Shown: positions 47,335 through 58,011, counted from the stretch's first letter. The stretch is DNA of 64,000 nucleotides from Thinopyrum elongatum (GCA_011799875.1 CM022303.1:300340362-300404361); one strand, 5' to 3'. Notes: a model not told the origin generated them from the sequence alone. A program made the numbers and translations.

Positions 47335-47790
47335 AAGGCTTTGTCAACTTAGTCCACAAACAATTCTAGCTGCAGTGACCGTGGATGTTAATCCAACGGC
47401 CGTGCTGCTTCTTCAATATCTGATCGTCTTGCTCCAGCCGCCCAAACCAGCGCCGGTGGGACTGCCTGCTCCCGCCTCCTGTGGCCGGCTGTGCGGCGCA
47501 CAGGCCGCACCGCCCCACCCTACTCCATTGTTGGCCAGGCCATTCCTCTACTCACCCACACCTCCTGTTATTTTTCGGCGACGACAGCCAAACCAGTAAA
47601 CCCTCGTACTCCCCACCGCGTGGGCAACCACTGCCGAGTCTTCCCAGGCTCTGGGTCGTTCCCTTCCTAGGCCTCGCTGTCATCCACCGCCCTCGTGCTA
47701 TCGGCGCGACATGGTGAACATGGTCAATGAATGACATCCATCGGAAGAGGACTGTACGTGGAGAGGCTGACAGCTAGGTCCAAGGCCATA
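47335..47790 (+). repeat. Long direct repeat, copy b
   Basis: Contains GTCAACTTAGTC, ATTCTAGCTGCAG, TTGCTCCAGCCGCCCAAACC and CATCGGAAGAGGACT, which are nearly identical in copy c, 0.7 kb downstream. Confidence 0.75.
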
Positions 47791-47830
47791 CGCAAGTAAG
47801 TGCCTCCTTATTACGCGCAAAATAATCATT

Positions 47831-48780
47831 CCTCCACCTGACAGCGGGGACCCACCGGAAGGGCCTCTGTATTTCACGAAAAAATGTTCCTCCCGCTGAT
47901 AGCTCGGACCCACCAGCTATATCTTCGCACGCAAGGAAGTGCCTCCTTATTACGCAAAAAAAAAAGAATACTCCCCCTACTAGCTGGGACCCACCATATT
48001 TGGAGGCTGACATGTGGGCCTACTAAGTTGACGGGGACGCAGGATTTGTCAACTTAGTCAATATAAACGATTCTAGCTGCAGCGACCGTGCGATGTCCAT
48101 CCAACGCCCATCGTGCTTCTTCAACCTCTGGTCTTCTTGCTCCAGCCGCCCAAACCATCGCCGGCCGTGCTGCCTGCTCCTGCGTCCCGTGGCCGGCTGT
48201 GCTACCACACCGGCCTCACTACCCCACCCTACTACCATTGCTGGCCTGGCCATCCCTGTACTCACCCAGACCTCCTGTTATTCTCCGGCGACGGCAGCCT
48301 CACACTGCAGCCGAAGCAGTAAACCCTCGTACTCCCCTCCGCGTGGGAAACAACTGCTGAGTCTTCCCCGGCTCCTGGTCATTCCCTTCCTAGGCCTCGC
48401 CATCGTCCCCGCCTTGGTGCTCTCGACGCGGCGTGGTCAACGGGGTCAAGGAACGACTTCCATCGGAAGAGGACTATACGTGGAGAGGCTGACAGCTGGG
48501 TCCATGGCCGCAGCAAGGAGGTGCCTCCTTATTACGCGCAAAATAATGATTCCTCCACCTCTCAGCAGGGACCCACCGGAAGGGCCACCGTATTTTGCGA
48601 AAAAAACATTTTCCCCCTAACAGCTGGGACCCACCGGCTACATCTTCGCAGGTAAGGAGGTGTGTCCATATTACGAGCAAAAAATGATTCTTCCCCCTGA
48701 CAGCTGGGACCCACCAGCTATATCTTTGCACGCAAGGAAGTGCGTCCTTATCCTCCCTGACAGCTGGGACCCACCCGGTC
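47831..48780 (+). repeat. Interspersed AGC(T)GGGACCCACC units, seven copies
   Basis: Units near 47841, 47905, 47981, 48564, 48621, 48701 and 48760 share CCTCCTTATTACGC/CCCCTGACAGCTGGGACCCACC-type sequence (GACAGCTGGGACCCACC) at 57-80 bp spacing within each cluster. Confidence 0.7.
48045..48510 (+). repeat. Long direct repeat, copy c
   Basis: Closest relative of copy b. The open frames in copies b and c (Pro/Arg-rich, overlapping) follow GC-rich sequence and are not called. Confidence 0.75.
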
Positions 48781-49160
48781 GAAGCGTACGTAGCGTTGTC
48801 TGTCTGGTCGCGAACGTGTACGTACATAATGGTCGATCGGTCTCTCTACAGCGATGAACTGTGGTCGAGTAAGGAGCGGCACGTGTCGTAGTAGAGGCGC
48901 GGACATAGCATGTCACAGAGTCCCGTCTATATCGTGTACACGTACGTACAGCCACACTACAAGAAAGTAAATATGGGTACGTACGTACATACGGGCGGGG
49001 TCTCAAACGCGTACAGCAACGTCGTCCTGTTCATCGGCAGCCAATTGGCTGGGTTGCAACGGAGGAAACAGCGTCGTGTTCATCGGGAGGCAACCGACTG
49101 GGTCGGAATACATCGTGTTCATCGGGAGCCAACCGGCTTGGACAGAATAGTCGAAACGAG

Positions 49161-49402
49161 GTCTGGCGTACTGCGGAACAGAGGAAACAGCCTTCTGTTC
49201 GACCGCGTACGGTCGAAACGGGGTACTATTCATCGGGAAGGGTCTGGCGTACCGCAAAACGGGGGAACGGACTTCTGTTCGAGGGCCTACGGTCGAAACG
49301 GGGTCCTGTTGATCGGGAGGGGTATGGCGTACCGCAAAACAGAGGAAACAGACTTCTATTGGAGCGCCTACGGTCAAAACGGGGTCCTGTTCATCCACCG
49401 TC
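49161..49402 (+). repeat. 80-81 bp tandem repeat, three copies
   Basis: Copies start GTCTGGCGTAC at 49161, 49242 and 49322 and contain TACGGTCGAAACGGGGT and TGTTCATCGGGA-type ends. Confidence 0.8.
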
Positions 49403-49789
49403 TACTGCCTCACTCCAGCCTCCACGGAGGCTACTGTTCATCCACCATCAATTTCCTCCAGCATCCACTTGCTAATGTTCATCCACGGACTACTGTTCAT
49501 CAAGTCTCCACCAGCTACTGTTCATAGAGCCTCCACGGGGTCCTGTTCATCCACGCCCAAATGGCTGGGGTGCGGCGGCCTCCTCGGGGTCCTGTTCATC
49601 CAGCGGCAACGGCCTACTACCACAGGGTCCTATTCATCCAACCCCCACCGGGAACTGTTCATCCACAGCCAACCAACCGGCTCGACTCATTCTACGTACC
49701 GCGCGGACGGTAGCAACGGTCACTGTTCATCGAGAGGCAACCCAACACCGGCTGGCTACGTCTCGCACGGGGGCTCGATCGGCTTCAGT
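49403..49789 (+). repeat. CTGTTCATCCAC-type short repeats
   Basis: At least eight occurrences of TGTTCATC in under 400 bp, spaced irregularly. The frames across it are repeat translations. Confidence 0.55.
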
Positions 49790-49945
49790 AAGCAGCAGCA
49801 GTGATCGATCGCTCGGCTTCAGTTAGCAGCAGCAACGAGGAATCGCTCGGGTTCAGTCAGCAGTGAATGAATCGCTCGGGTTCAGTTAACAGCCAAGGGA
49901 TCAATCGCTCGGGTTCAGTAACATGCGATCGCTCGGGTTTAGTTA
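49790..49945 (+). repeat. CGCTCGGGTTCAGT short repeats, about six copies
   Basis: Variants of ATCGCTCGGGTTCAGTTAGC at 20-35 bp spacing. Confidence 0.7.
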
Positions 49946-50302
49946 GCCAATGCCTCGCACACACATGCTTACACGAGAGAAACGCACTAACCTCCGTGCA
50001 TCGGTAGGCCCCGACCACCCACCGTAACCGGGAACTCCCCGATATTTTCCTCGCCCTCGCTTCTACCACGATTTTTTCCATCATGGACGGCCCAAAGAAT
50101 GTCATGCAGGTGCGTCTCCGGCCCGCCCAGGACAAAAAGCCCATTTTCTATCATGATTTTTTGTCATAGAAGTAGGATCCCACCACATCTACGATGATAC
50201 GTGTTTTTGCCACAATTATCGTCATAGAAGTGTCATAAGCATGACAGAAAAAAATTCATTCGGGCCAAAATGTCATGGATGTGTCTTTTTTTTGTAGTGT
50301 TT

Positions 50303-50485
50303 ATAGAAAAAATACCAACATTCACAATATGAAATCAATATCAGTAGATGTGTCATGACTTAAATTTTCATATTGTATAACTTTAGCATGGTAGATGTTG
50401 ATATTTTTTCATATAAATAAGGTCAAACTTTATGAAGTTTGACTTGAGACAATTCTTATATGCAGAGTAAAAGAGCTGGAGGGAG
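50303..50485 (+). mobile_element. 5'-truncated Stowaway MITE
   Basis: The right end GCTGGAGGGAG is followed by TA, and TCAAACTTTATGAAGTTTGAC-type internal sequence is visible (TTATGAAGTTTGAC). The left end is missing exactly where the CACTA-like block ends (50299), which suggests that insertion cut it. Confidence 0.6.
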
Positions 50486-50518
50486 TATTTAACACGCCTT
50501 TCCATTTGATTTAACAAT

Positions 50519-50952
50519 GGCACTATTTGGATACTCTAATTTAGCTAGAGGTTAGAGTCAGTTTCTAGCTCATGACAGTTAAAAGGGAGAGAGAGATTGG
50601 TGGAATAGTTGATTGTATTGCTTGAGCCTCGTGGGCATATATATAGGAGTACATGGTCATCTTGGAGTACAAGTCAAGGTAGAATAAATCCTATGATATC
50701 CTACGTTTTGTAAATAACAATGATACTCAACAATGACTAACCCTAAACTAACTCTAGTCAAAGAGGTGTTTGGATGACAGGGTTAGATTGACAATAAATG
50801 CGCTAGGAGAACTAGTCCCAATTAGCACCTCTTGGGTGGGATAGTTGTTTTGGGTGGGTTAGACGCAACTAGCTCAAACTAGCCCTCATGTTTGGATACT
50901 TTAGGGCTATTTGAGCCCAAACTAACTCTAACCCATGGATCCAAACAGGGCC
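50519..50952 (+). mobile_element. hAT-type MITE-like element, possibly with a nested LTR fragment
   Basis: Left end GGCACTATTTGGATACTCTA is mirrored on the right by TAACCCATGGATCCAAACAGGGCC (inverted GGCCCTGTTTGGATCC). The flanking 8-mers do not match, so boundaries are uncertain. Between them, TGACAGTTAAAAGGGAGAGA...ATATATATAGG looks like a short Copia-type LTR. Confidence 0.4.
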
Positions 50953-51103
50953 AATAACTAGTGTACTTAGACCTGCACAATACAAGTTTGAATGACTATG
51001 TTTGCTTGTTTTTAAATATTAGGCCTGTTGCAGTTAATAACACACCTTTCCACTTCTTGTTTTTAAATATTAGGTTTTTAACAATTTGGTCTTGCACATG
51101 TAG

Positions 51104-51622
51104 GTCCTGCTATCAGAGGTTTTGACCCACTGTTCGACCCTTTTTGCATATGGGGAAATGAATTGTCCATGAATATCAGTCAAGTCAAGAAACTCAGAAA
51201 GATTGTTAGGATAAAGAAATTAGTGGCAAAAAACAACAAGATCTTTGTCTGTGTAATGAAGAAGGCATCAGTTCACTACAGCATGGTACTAACTGTTATA
51301 CCTTGTCTCTTTAATTCCTTTGCGTCATTTCAAATCTAGAGAAGATATTTATGCATATCCTTGTTTTCAGGCCTTTCCAAAGCAGTTTACTGATGATTAC
51401 CTCTCAAACCACCTGTATGGTCAGGAGGCGAGGAAGGTATTCATACAACACCCATGGTTCAATATTGAAGTCTTCCTAAAGAGGACGAAGGATGGGCGGT
51501 CAATCGTCCACATGCACTGGCCTAAAGTTGCAAAGACCTTCAACATCAATGAAGGCTCAATATTCGCCTTCCGCTTCGGCAGTTTTCCAGATGAGATTCA
51601 TCTGTCTATGTACTCTCTATGA
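51104..51622 (+). CDS. Spliced ORF with B3-like domain, CACTA passenger (partial)
   Basis: An exon from 51104 (after TGCACATGTAG) encodes FDPLFDPFCIWGNELSMN and KKLRKIVRIKKLVAKNN. A donor at 51286 (ATG|GTACT) and an acceptor at 51370 (TTTTCAG) join it in frame to AFPKQFTDDYL.... The second exon ends at 51622 with LSMYSL and a stop. The C-terminal 85 residues follow the B3 DNA-binding pattern: FP..F...YL near the start, then W..VAKTFNI.EG..F.FRFGSF. It lies between the TNP2/GRF genes and the CACTA 3' end, so it is probably the second gene of that transposon. Upstream exons, if any, were not found; I see no stop within the two exons. Confidence 0.55.
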
Positions 51623-52145
51623 TGCTAATTTCCAAAGGTTATAGATGTTGCATGTGAAACTTGGTGCTGGTGCAGTTGTGTAATGGGGTAGCTGAGTGCT
51701 AAAGCTATATGATGTTGTACTCTGATGTATTTCAATTATGAAATCATGCTTCCTTAATACGAAAATGAAATATATTGTGTCCTTAATATGAAATGTCAAT
51801 TAGATTAATAAATGGATTATTAATAATAGGCCAATTAGCCTGCTAATTGGATTTTTCTCTTGCAAATGGTTATTGAGAAAACACCATGGGTGATGACCTC
51901 AGACAACGCACACAGTTTCTAGGAATAAAACGTGTTGGATCAATGAACAATTGCACATGACTTCCTCTTGAAAATTGTTTGCGTTATGCCACCATGCGCA
52001 AACATTTACTAAAAAGTTTGTGTGATGGACAACCTATGCCACACAGTTTCTTCTATGCACTGTGTATGATGCATTCAATAACGCAAATGGTAAAATTGTT
52101 AATATCGTCTGCAATGGCAGTGCTATCACAAACGATTTAATGGGA
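51623..52145 (+). other. CACTA 3' subterminal region
   Basis: AT-rich with no frame; contains diverged pieces of the 45-bp unit (TGTGTGATG, TTTGTGTGATGG). Confidence 0.5.
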
Positions 52146-52370
52146 AAAATTGTGTGTGATGTCCGTACGAACGGAAACGTTTTCCCTGGATTGACTGTGT
52201 GGGATGTACATAGGAATGGAAACGTACTTCTTGGATTGACAGTGTGGGATGTACATACGAACGGAAAAGTATTCCTTCAATTGACTGTGTGGAATGTACA
52301 TACCTACGGAAACGTTTGTCTGGGACTGACTGTGTGGGATGTACTTACGACCGGAAACATTGGGCCTATA
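52146..52370 (+). repeat. 45-bp tandem repeat, five copies
   Basis: Units of TTGACTGTGTGGGATGTACA + ...CGGAAACGTTTTCCTT repeat at 52191, 52236, 52281 and 52326, exactly 45 bp apart, with a first diverged copy from about 52146. Because 45 is divisible by 3, one frame (52062-52373) stays open through all copies; this is not taken as a gene. Confidence 0.85.
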
Positions 52371-52419
52371 TAATTGTATTTTTTTAACACAAATATACAT
52401 ATAATCATATTTGATTGCT

Positions 52420-52597
52420 CACCCGTCGCACACGACATCATTTTGCCCAGCGTGTGTGACCGGAGGGCCTATCCCCGACGGTTTCTGGGTCATGTAGGAA
52501 GGAACCCCCTATCGCACACACTCACTTGGCGACGGTTCAAAACGCCATCACGGAAAGGGGTTAAAAACCATTTGTATAGCACCTCGCTGTACCAGTG
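52420..52597 (+). mobile_element. 3' terminal region of a CACTA transposon
   Basis: Ends ...GCTGTACCAGTG at 52597, i.e. CACTGGTACAGC on the minus strand, a CACTG-type terminus. It contains GACGG and GCGACGGTTCAAAACGCC palindromic stretches typical of subterminal regions. The next bases TGC (52598-52600) are the presumed 3-bp target site. The matching 5' terminus was not found before 23719. Confidence 0.6.
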
Positions 52598-53176
52598 TGC
52601 ATCCAAGGACTGGGACCTGAAAACTGCTTCCGACACCATTGAGGATTTGAATGTTAAACTTGCCATCTTGGAGAAGGATCTGGAGCAAGCCAAGGACAGA
52701 GAGAGAGCCTTGACTGAAGAAGTCAATACTACTGGCACCCTCCGGAAGGACATAGAGCTCAAACTCAAGGACTAGGTCGAACTGTACGACCTCTGGTCGA
52801 AGAGCCTGGTGAATATAGCTGAGTGTATTTCCTCCCAGATTGCCAAGATGAACATGAAGAGCTGGACCTTCTCCGTCAGCGAGCATGAGGCCCCGAGCGT
52901 CAAGCTGACACACTTCTTCGAGGGTCTCATTGAAGCACTGAAGATGTACGAAGATGACAGATCAGCTTGCTTTGCCAGCGAGTCTTGGAAATTTGCCCGG
53001 GACGCCATCTTCACTCTCCTCGTCAATTATACAAAGCGCCATCCTGGCGTCGACCTCTCCGATGCTTTCAAGAGGCTATCGGCTAGGACGGACACCTCTG
53101 CTGCTGCTCAAGTCGTCGGGCCCTTTGCCGACAAAGTTCTTCGAGTGCCCCGGGTCCAAGGAGGCCGTCGGGACTA
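52598..53176 (+). pseudogene. Antisense coiled-coil ORF, third copy (5'-truncated)
   Basis: The translation DWDLKTASDTIEDLNVKLAI begins within a few codons of the CACTA end. A TAG (about 52773-52775) is followed in frame by VELYDLWSKSLVNIAE and PSVKLTHFFEGLIEAL, RHPGVDLSDAF. These align in order with KGQDLKTTNGTIEDM, EQVDLWIKSLIGIAE, PSVKLGLFFNELIEKL and RHPELNFADGF of the ORF at 36197-37543. It is more diverged than those two are from each other. It is on the plus strand because its host element is inverted, so it is again antisense to that element. Confidence 0.7.
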
Positions 53177-54207
53177 AATTCTCCTGCTCCGTTGCTGTAA
53201 TGCAGTCAGACAAAAAGGCATATTTCGGCCTCGTGTTAGGCCTTGCTACTTCCTGGATGTAATAGTACTCTTAAGTAGTTGTATGAACGAATGTTATCCT
53301 TCAAGTTTATATTGCCAATCGTTCTTGCATGACTATGAATCCTGCGCATACTGGGAGCTTTCCGGGGTGGACATTAACTGTGCTGCTATGTGGGCGGGCC
53401 CCTAGCATTTTGCAAGTATACGTACCGCCAGCAAGTTTCCCTTCGACATTCACGATGCGGCTACCTGTCCTATTGGGCTGACTCGAAATAGACGAGGACG
53501 CAAGCGATCACGGAAGTGTCCCTTCGCGTTTTGGATATCTCATGCAAGTGCTAGGGCTCAAACCAAAAGGAGTCACAAGAGATACATAAAAGAATTTTGA
53601 AACCAAAGAAGGTTTCACAACTTATCTTTTCATAACCTTGTAGTTGCTGCTATCGCGGAGGCGTGGATCCTTCCCTCTCTTGGAAGTCTCGCACATAGGA
53701 GGTAGTGCTCAATCTGTACACAACAAGGTTGCGACGCACTGCAACATGTGGTGAGACTTGCCGGGATTGAATGGAAACATACCTTGCTGCTATTCCCTTT
53801 CGCAACAATATTGCTCTATTGGCTAGGGCGGAGACCCGATGGATTTGCCGTGGCTCACAGCTTCAACTGAACATTCGTCCCTGCGGGGAGAACGTCCCCA
53901 CCACCGGGCATGGCTTATCAACAATCGGATCTTCCGCCTCCGCGCCGCTGTCGCTGCACCCTAAGTTCGAAGGAGGCGGTGGTGAGGGCGACAATAGCAC
54001 TGCCTACGGCGGCCGTGCCACCCACGGTGCCTATCTTGTCCACTGCAGCCATGACACCCGCGGCGCTCGCAGCCATGGACGAAGGAATCGACGAAGCGGG
54101 GAATGGCGTCGTCGCTCCACTCTTCTTCTTGGGAGCCATGGGCAATGTAGAAGCATGATGAAGATCAATGCACCGTCTACTACTTCAGATTCACACAAGC
54201 GATGCCC
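53177..54207 (-). other. Internal non-coding region of the minus-strand family member
   Basis: Corresponds in position to 35389-36196. The frames of 60-200 codons (for example 53771-54382) have no domain and run across the primer site into the LTR, so they are not genes. Confidence 0.55.
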
Positions 54208-54228
54208 CCCTACCTGGCGCGCCAAAGA
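54208..54228 (-). other. Putative primer-binding site
   Basis: Minus strand TCTTTGGCGCGCCAGGTAGG, nearly the same as after LTR A and LTR B. Confidence 0.6.
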
Positions 54229-55139
54229 TGTCGGCGTGGAAGAACGATCACCTATGGGGCAGGGGTGCCCCTTTGTGGTTCAGCAAGGGGACTGTCACAT
54301 TGCACAAACAATAGAAGCAACAGGGGGCAACACGGCGACGACATCTCTCTTTTACCCAAGTTCGGGCCGCTTTGCAGCATAAAACCCTACTCCTGCTGTG
54401 GTGGATTGATCTGGAGGAACACGAAGGCACGACATGCTCTAGCCTGGCAAGGTTGCCTCGGGGAGAGCACCGTGTGCGTACAAGTGTATGAGGGATCAAA
54501 TGTTCCCACCCCTTGCTAGGTTGCCTCGGGGGACTTCTTTTTTAGGTTAAGGGGCGACCACAGTGGCAAAACAGTCATTTCAGGGTGATTAGATAGCTAA
54601 CAGTGCTATCATACCTAACTCTGATAGTTAGGACAAAGTGCATTAAATGCACTGCTAGGTGTCATGCTGAGGTTGAAGCCCGACAAGCCTGTCGCGTCGC
54701 TTATCTGCCTCTTCTTATTAGCATGACACGTCCTCCGGACGGGTGTCAATAAAGCTAATCTCTTCCTTACCACGCTGCCACGTGCTTGATAGGATCCATC
54801 TGGTTGTCTAATAGCTTGACACCGCACTGATTATTGACTTGGGTGCGATGAGGTGGAGTGGTGGCGTCTTGGTGAAAGCCTGCCAGCAAGGAGCCTGGCA
54901 GGTTCTAGTCTTGGCAGCCCCGGAAACCTTGCCGGGATGAACTAGTCTCGCTCCTATGGTGCTGCCTCGACCCGGCCAGGCTCTCCTGCCCAGCAAGGGA
55001 GGCTTCCCTGAGGTGGTCTCTTGCTGACTTGCTTCTCTTAAGTCTTGTCATGCCCGGCAGGGGCAGTTTGCCCGGGAGGCCCCGCAAGTCTGTGGACTAG
55101 TCAGGGGGAAACAAATACCCCTGTTTGTGTACACTGACA
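54229..55139 (-). repeat. LTR D, minus strand
   Basis: 911 bp; on the minus strand it starts TGTCAGTGTACACAAACAGG and ends CACGCCGACA. The TATA region is degraded (CCTAAAAAAGAAG). Confidence 0.75.
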
Positions 55140-56066
55140 TTGGGCCTACCCCAACGATGCTCGGTGACACGTATGGGCCAGGCCCGGGAGCTCCTGTCGG
55201 TGCAACAAACATGGGTGTTTGCCGCCCTGACTTACGCATAGGCGCGCTGCAAATTCTTGTGTCTAGTGTCAAGTCTCATATACAACTAAGCCAGAGAAAC
55301 CGCTCTTTGTGAGATCAAGGAGAGCATTAAGAAGACCAAGCATTGGAACAAGACACAAGTTTTATAACAGGAGCAACCAGCTCCAGCAGGAACGAGCCGG
55401 CAAGTCAAGCCCCGACAAGCATTTCGGGCATGGATTTCCCGCCAACACTAGCGCTCTGCCTCCCTGACCAGCTGTCCGCTGATTAGTGAGGTGTCGAGCC
55501 TGCAGGTGCTTAGGTGGGCATAACCCATGCGTGTCAGCTTACTGGAGGAGTAAATCACCTTTATTGACACCCGTCTTGATGGCGTGTCATGATAATAGGA
55601 GGTAGCTGGATAAGTGGCGCGGCAACCTTGCCGGGCTTCAACCTCACACGACACCTAGCAGTGCATTTAATGCGTTTTGTCCTAACTGCTAGAGTTAGGT
55701 ATGATAGCTCTACATCAGTCTAATCACCCCTGTAATGACCTTTTTGCCACTGTGGTGACCCCTTAAGCTATAAAAGGAGGGCCAGGGCAACATGAGAAGG
55801 GGTTCGAATCTTTGACAACCCTCACGCATAGGTATTTGTGTAGCTGTCCTCTTCCCACCCCTTGCTGGGGGAGAGCGCTCCGTGTACTTGTGCTCAACCA
55901 CCACCAATACACCCAAGGCAGGAGTAGGGTTTTATGCCTCCAAGCGGCCTGAACCTGGGTAAAATCGTGCGCTCCTTGTTGTATTTGCTCTTTGCGTCAA
56001 TCGCCACCCCTTGCCGAACTAGCAAAGAGGTCCTTGCCCCATAGATCGCCGGCTCCGACGCCGACA
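55140..56066 (+). mobile_element. 3' end of another family member, plus strand
   Basis: 55 bp of internal sequence with the purine tract GGCCAGGCCCGGGAGCTCC precede a full LTR (55195-56066, 872 bp, TGTCGGTGCA...CGCCGACA) with TATA box TATAAAAGG at 55769-55777. The inverted copy at 52598-55139 is inserted right in front of that tract. Its own 5' part is not visible in the window. Confidence 0.7.
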
Positions 56067-57073
56067 CTAGGGTTTAAGTTTCTGTCACTCTAGCAACCCA
56101 TCATCTAATAACTACTCCACAATGCATTCCCTTAAGCCCAAAGATGGTGAAGTGTCATGGAGTTAACGTTCACATAACACCACTAAGGGAATCACAACAT
56201 ACACATCATCAAAATATTGAACGAATACCAAATTCACATGATTACTTATGACAAGACTTCTCCCATGTCCTCAAGAACAAAAGCAACTACTCACAAATCA
56301 TATTCATGCTCAAGATCAGAGGGATAATAAATAGCATAATGGATCTGAACATATAATCTTCCACCAAATAAACCAACTAGCATCAACTACAAGATGTAAT
56401 CAACACTACTAGTCACCCACACGTACCAATCTAAGGTTTGGATACAAAAATTGAACACAAGAAATGAACTAGGGTTTTGAGATGAGATGGTGCTGGTGAA
56501 TATGTTGATGAAGATTGGTCCTCCCAAGATGAGAGGGTTGTTGGTGATGACGATGGCTTCGATTTCCCCCTCCTGGAGGGAAGTATCCCCGATGGAATCG
56601 CTCCACCGAAGAGCAAAAGTGCTCCTACCCAAGTTCCGCCTCGAGACGGCGGCGCTCCATCCCGAAAGTCCTCTCCTTATTTTTTGTAGGGAAAATGGGC
56701 TTATGTACCAAAAGATGGGCACCGGAGGCTGGCCAGGGGCCCCACTACCCACCAGAGCGCACCAGGGGGGTAGGCGTGCCCTGGTGCCTAGTGGGAACCT
56801 GGGTGGCCCCCTCTAGTATTTCTTTACTCCAATAATTTTTATATATTCCAAAATAAATCTCCATAAAATTTCAGCTCATTTGGAGATGTGCAGAATAGGT
56901 ATCCCTGACATAGCTTTTTCAGGTCCAGAATTCTAGCTGTCGGCAATCTCCCTCTTTGTGTAAACCTTGCATATTATGAGAGAGAAGGCATTGGAATTAC
57001 TCCACAAAGTGTTATATTGAATGAAAACACTATAAATGACAGTAAGAAAAAATGATGCAAAATGGACATATCA
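56067..57073 (-). repeat. LTR of a different Gypsy family, minus strand, 3'-truncated
   Basis: On the minus strand it begins TGATATGTCCATTTTGCATC at 57073 and runs to 56067, where the LTR ending at 56066 interrupts it within ACTTAAACCCTAG. It abuts the integrase frame at 57074, so it appears to be inserted in that gene. No coding sequence. Confidence 0.65.
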
Positions 57074-57786
57074 ATCGCCAACCTGAAAATTCTTCAACTT
57101 GACCTTTTTATTATAAGCTCTTGTCACCCTCAACTTGTCCCTCTCTATGGCCTTTAAAGCAGCCAAACGTTTATTGGCAACCTCATCACTACTGTTCATC
57201 ATCAAGTTATAAAAGTCCATTGCCGATAAATCATTTTGTTTAGCTATTCTCAAAGCATTCAAATTTACTTCCACTGGTAGAACGACCTCTTGACCATATA
57301 CTAACTCATACGGAGTCACCTTTATGGCGCCATGCCTTGAGATTCTATGCGCCCACAAAGCTTCGGACAACAACTCATGCCATTTCCTTGGATTATCTTC
57401 GATCTTTTTCTTGATGAGCTTGACTAATATTTTATTGCTAGAATCAGCTTGTCCATTAGCTTGGGAATAATATGGAGAGGAATTGAGCATCTTTATGTTA
57501 TAAGATTCAGCAAATTCTCTAACTTGATGTGACATGAAAGACCATTTAGTGAAATAATCGGTTGCCACCAATATGAACCAATGCCCCATTTGAGGAAGAT
57601 GGATGAATTTCTCCAATGAAGTCTAAACCCCATCCTCTAAAAGGCCACGGTTTAATAATAGGATGTAACATGGCAGCAGGAGCCAATTGAATATCACCAA
57701 ACTTTTGACAAGCTTCACACCCTTTATAATACCTGAAGCAATCATTAATCATAGTCAGCCAATAAAATCCAGCACATCGCAATAGC
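57074..57786 (-). pseudogene. Gypsy integrase, broken at both ends
   Basis: The right part has AGFYWLTMINDCFRYYKGCE and CEACQKFG (zinc-binding half of integrase) and WPFRGWGLDFIGEI. After a frameshift near 57580 comes the catalytic core with VATDYFTKW (first Asp), then NSSPYYSQANGQADSSNK and LVYGQEVVLPVEVNLNAL. A deletion between FTKW and REFAESYN removes the segment with the second catalytic Asp, and the third catalytic Glu position reads Asp (GQAD). Integrase joins retrotransposon DNA to the chromosome. The frame is cut by an LTR at 57073 and by another element at 57787. Confidence 0.85.
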
Positions 57787-58011
57787 TGATACGTCTCCAA
57801 CGTATCTATAATTTATGAAGTATGCATGCCATGTTTACAATAATTTTATATGGTTTTGGTATGATTTGATTAGAACTAACCCGGACTAATGATGTTTTCA
57901 GCAGAACTACCATGGTGTCATTTTTTGTGCAGAAATAAAAGTTCTCGGAATGGGCTGAAAATTTACGGTAATTTTTTATGGACCAAAAGAGACCTCCGAA
58001 GCACCGGAGCT
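57787..58011 (+). repeat. Truncated LTR, first 225 bp
   Basis: Co-linear with 59209-59433 up to GAAGCACCGGAGCT, then joins internal sequence; about 1.4 kb of LTR and the 5' internal domain are deleted. Confidence 0.75.

Larger units (their letters stand above)
46146..50299. mobile_element. Repeat-rich CACTA-like block, no transposase
   Basis: The right end reads GTAGTG at 50294-50299, i.e. CACTACAAAAAAAAGACAC on the minus strand, a CACTA-type terminus. Inside are three long direct repeats, seven copies of an AGCTGGGACCCACC unit, 80-bp tandem repeats and a CGCTCGGGTTCAGT array, as is usual in subterminal regions of CACTA elements. No frame encodes a transposase. The left end was not found, so the start is approximate. 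Confidence 0.5.
52598..55139 (-). mobile_element. Truncated member of the three-LTR element's family, minus strand
   Basis: From right to left: LTR (55139-54229), primer site (54228-54208), internal region with the antisense ORF, then a sharp break at the CACTA terminus (52597). The rest (N-terminal part of the ORF, purine tract, 3' LTR) is not on the other side within this window. Confidence 0.7.

Noticed and set aside
48093..48620. 175-codon frame in the CACTA-like block
   Set aside because: It is Pro/Arg-rich, overlaps similar frames in other phases and follows repeat sequence present in two other copies without an open frame.
48955..48975. CACTACAAGAAAGTAAATAT as a CACTA left end
   Set aside because: It diverges from the right terminus after about 12 bases and the preceding CCA does not match the bases after 50299.
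48910..49527. 205-codon frame across the 80-bp repeats
   Set aside because: The open frame comes from repeat units with few stops; no domain.
52062..52373. 103-codon frame over the 45-bp repeats
   Set aside because: The open frame is a by-product of a period divisible by three.
53771..54382. 203-codon frame
   Set aside because: It runs from the internal region through the primer site into LTR D and has no domain; it is a chance open frame in GC-rich sequence.
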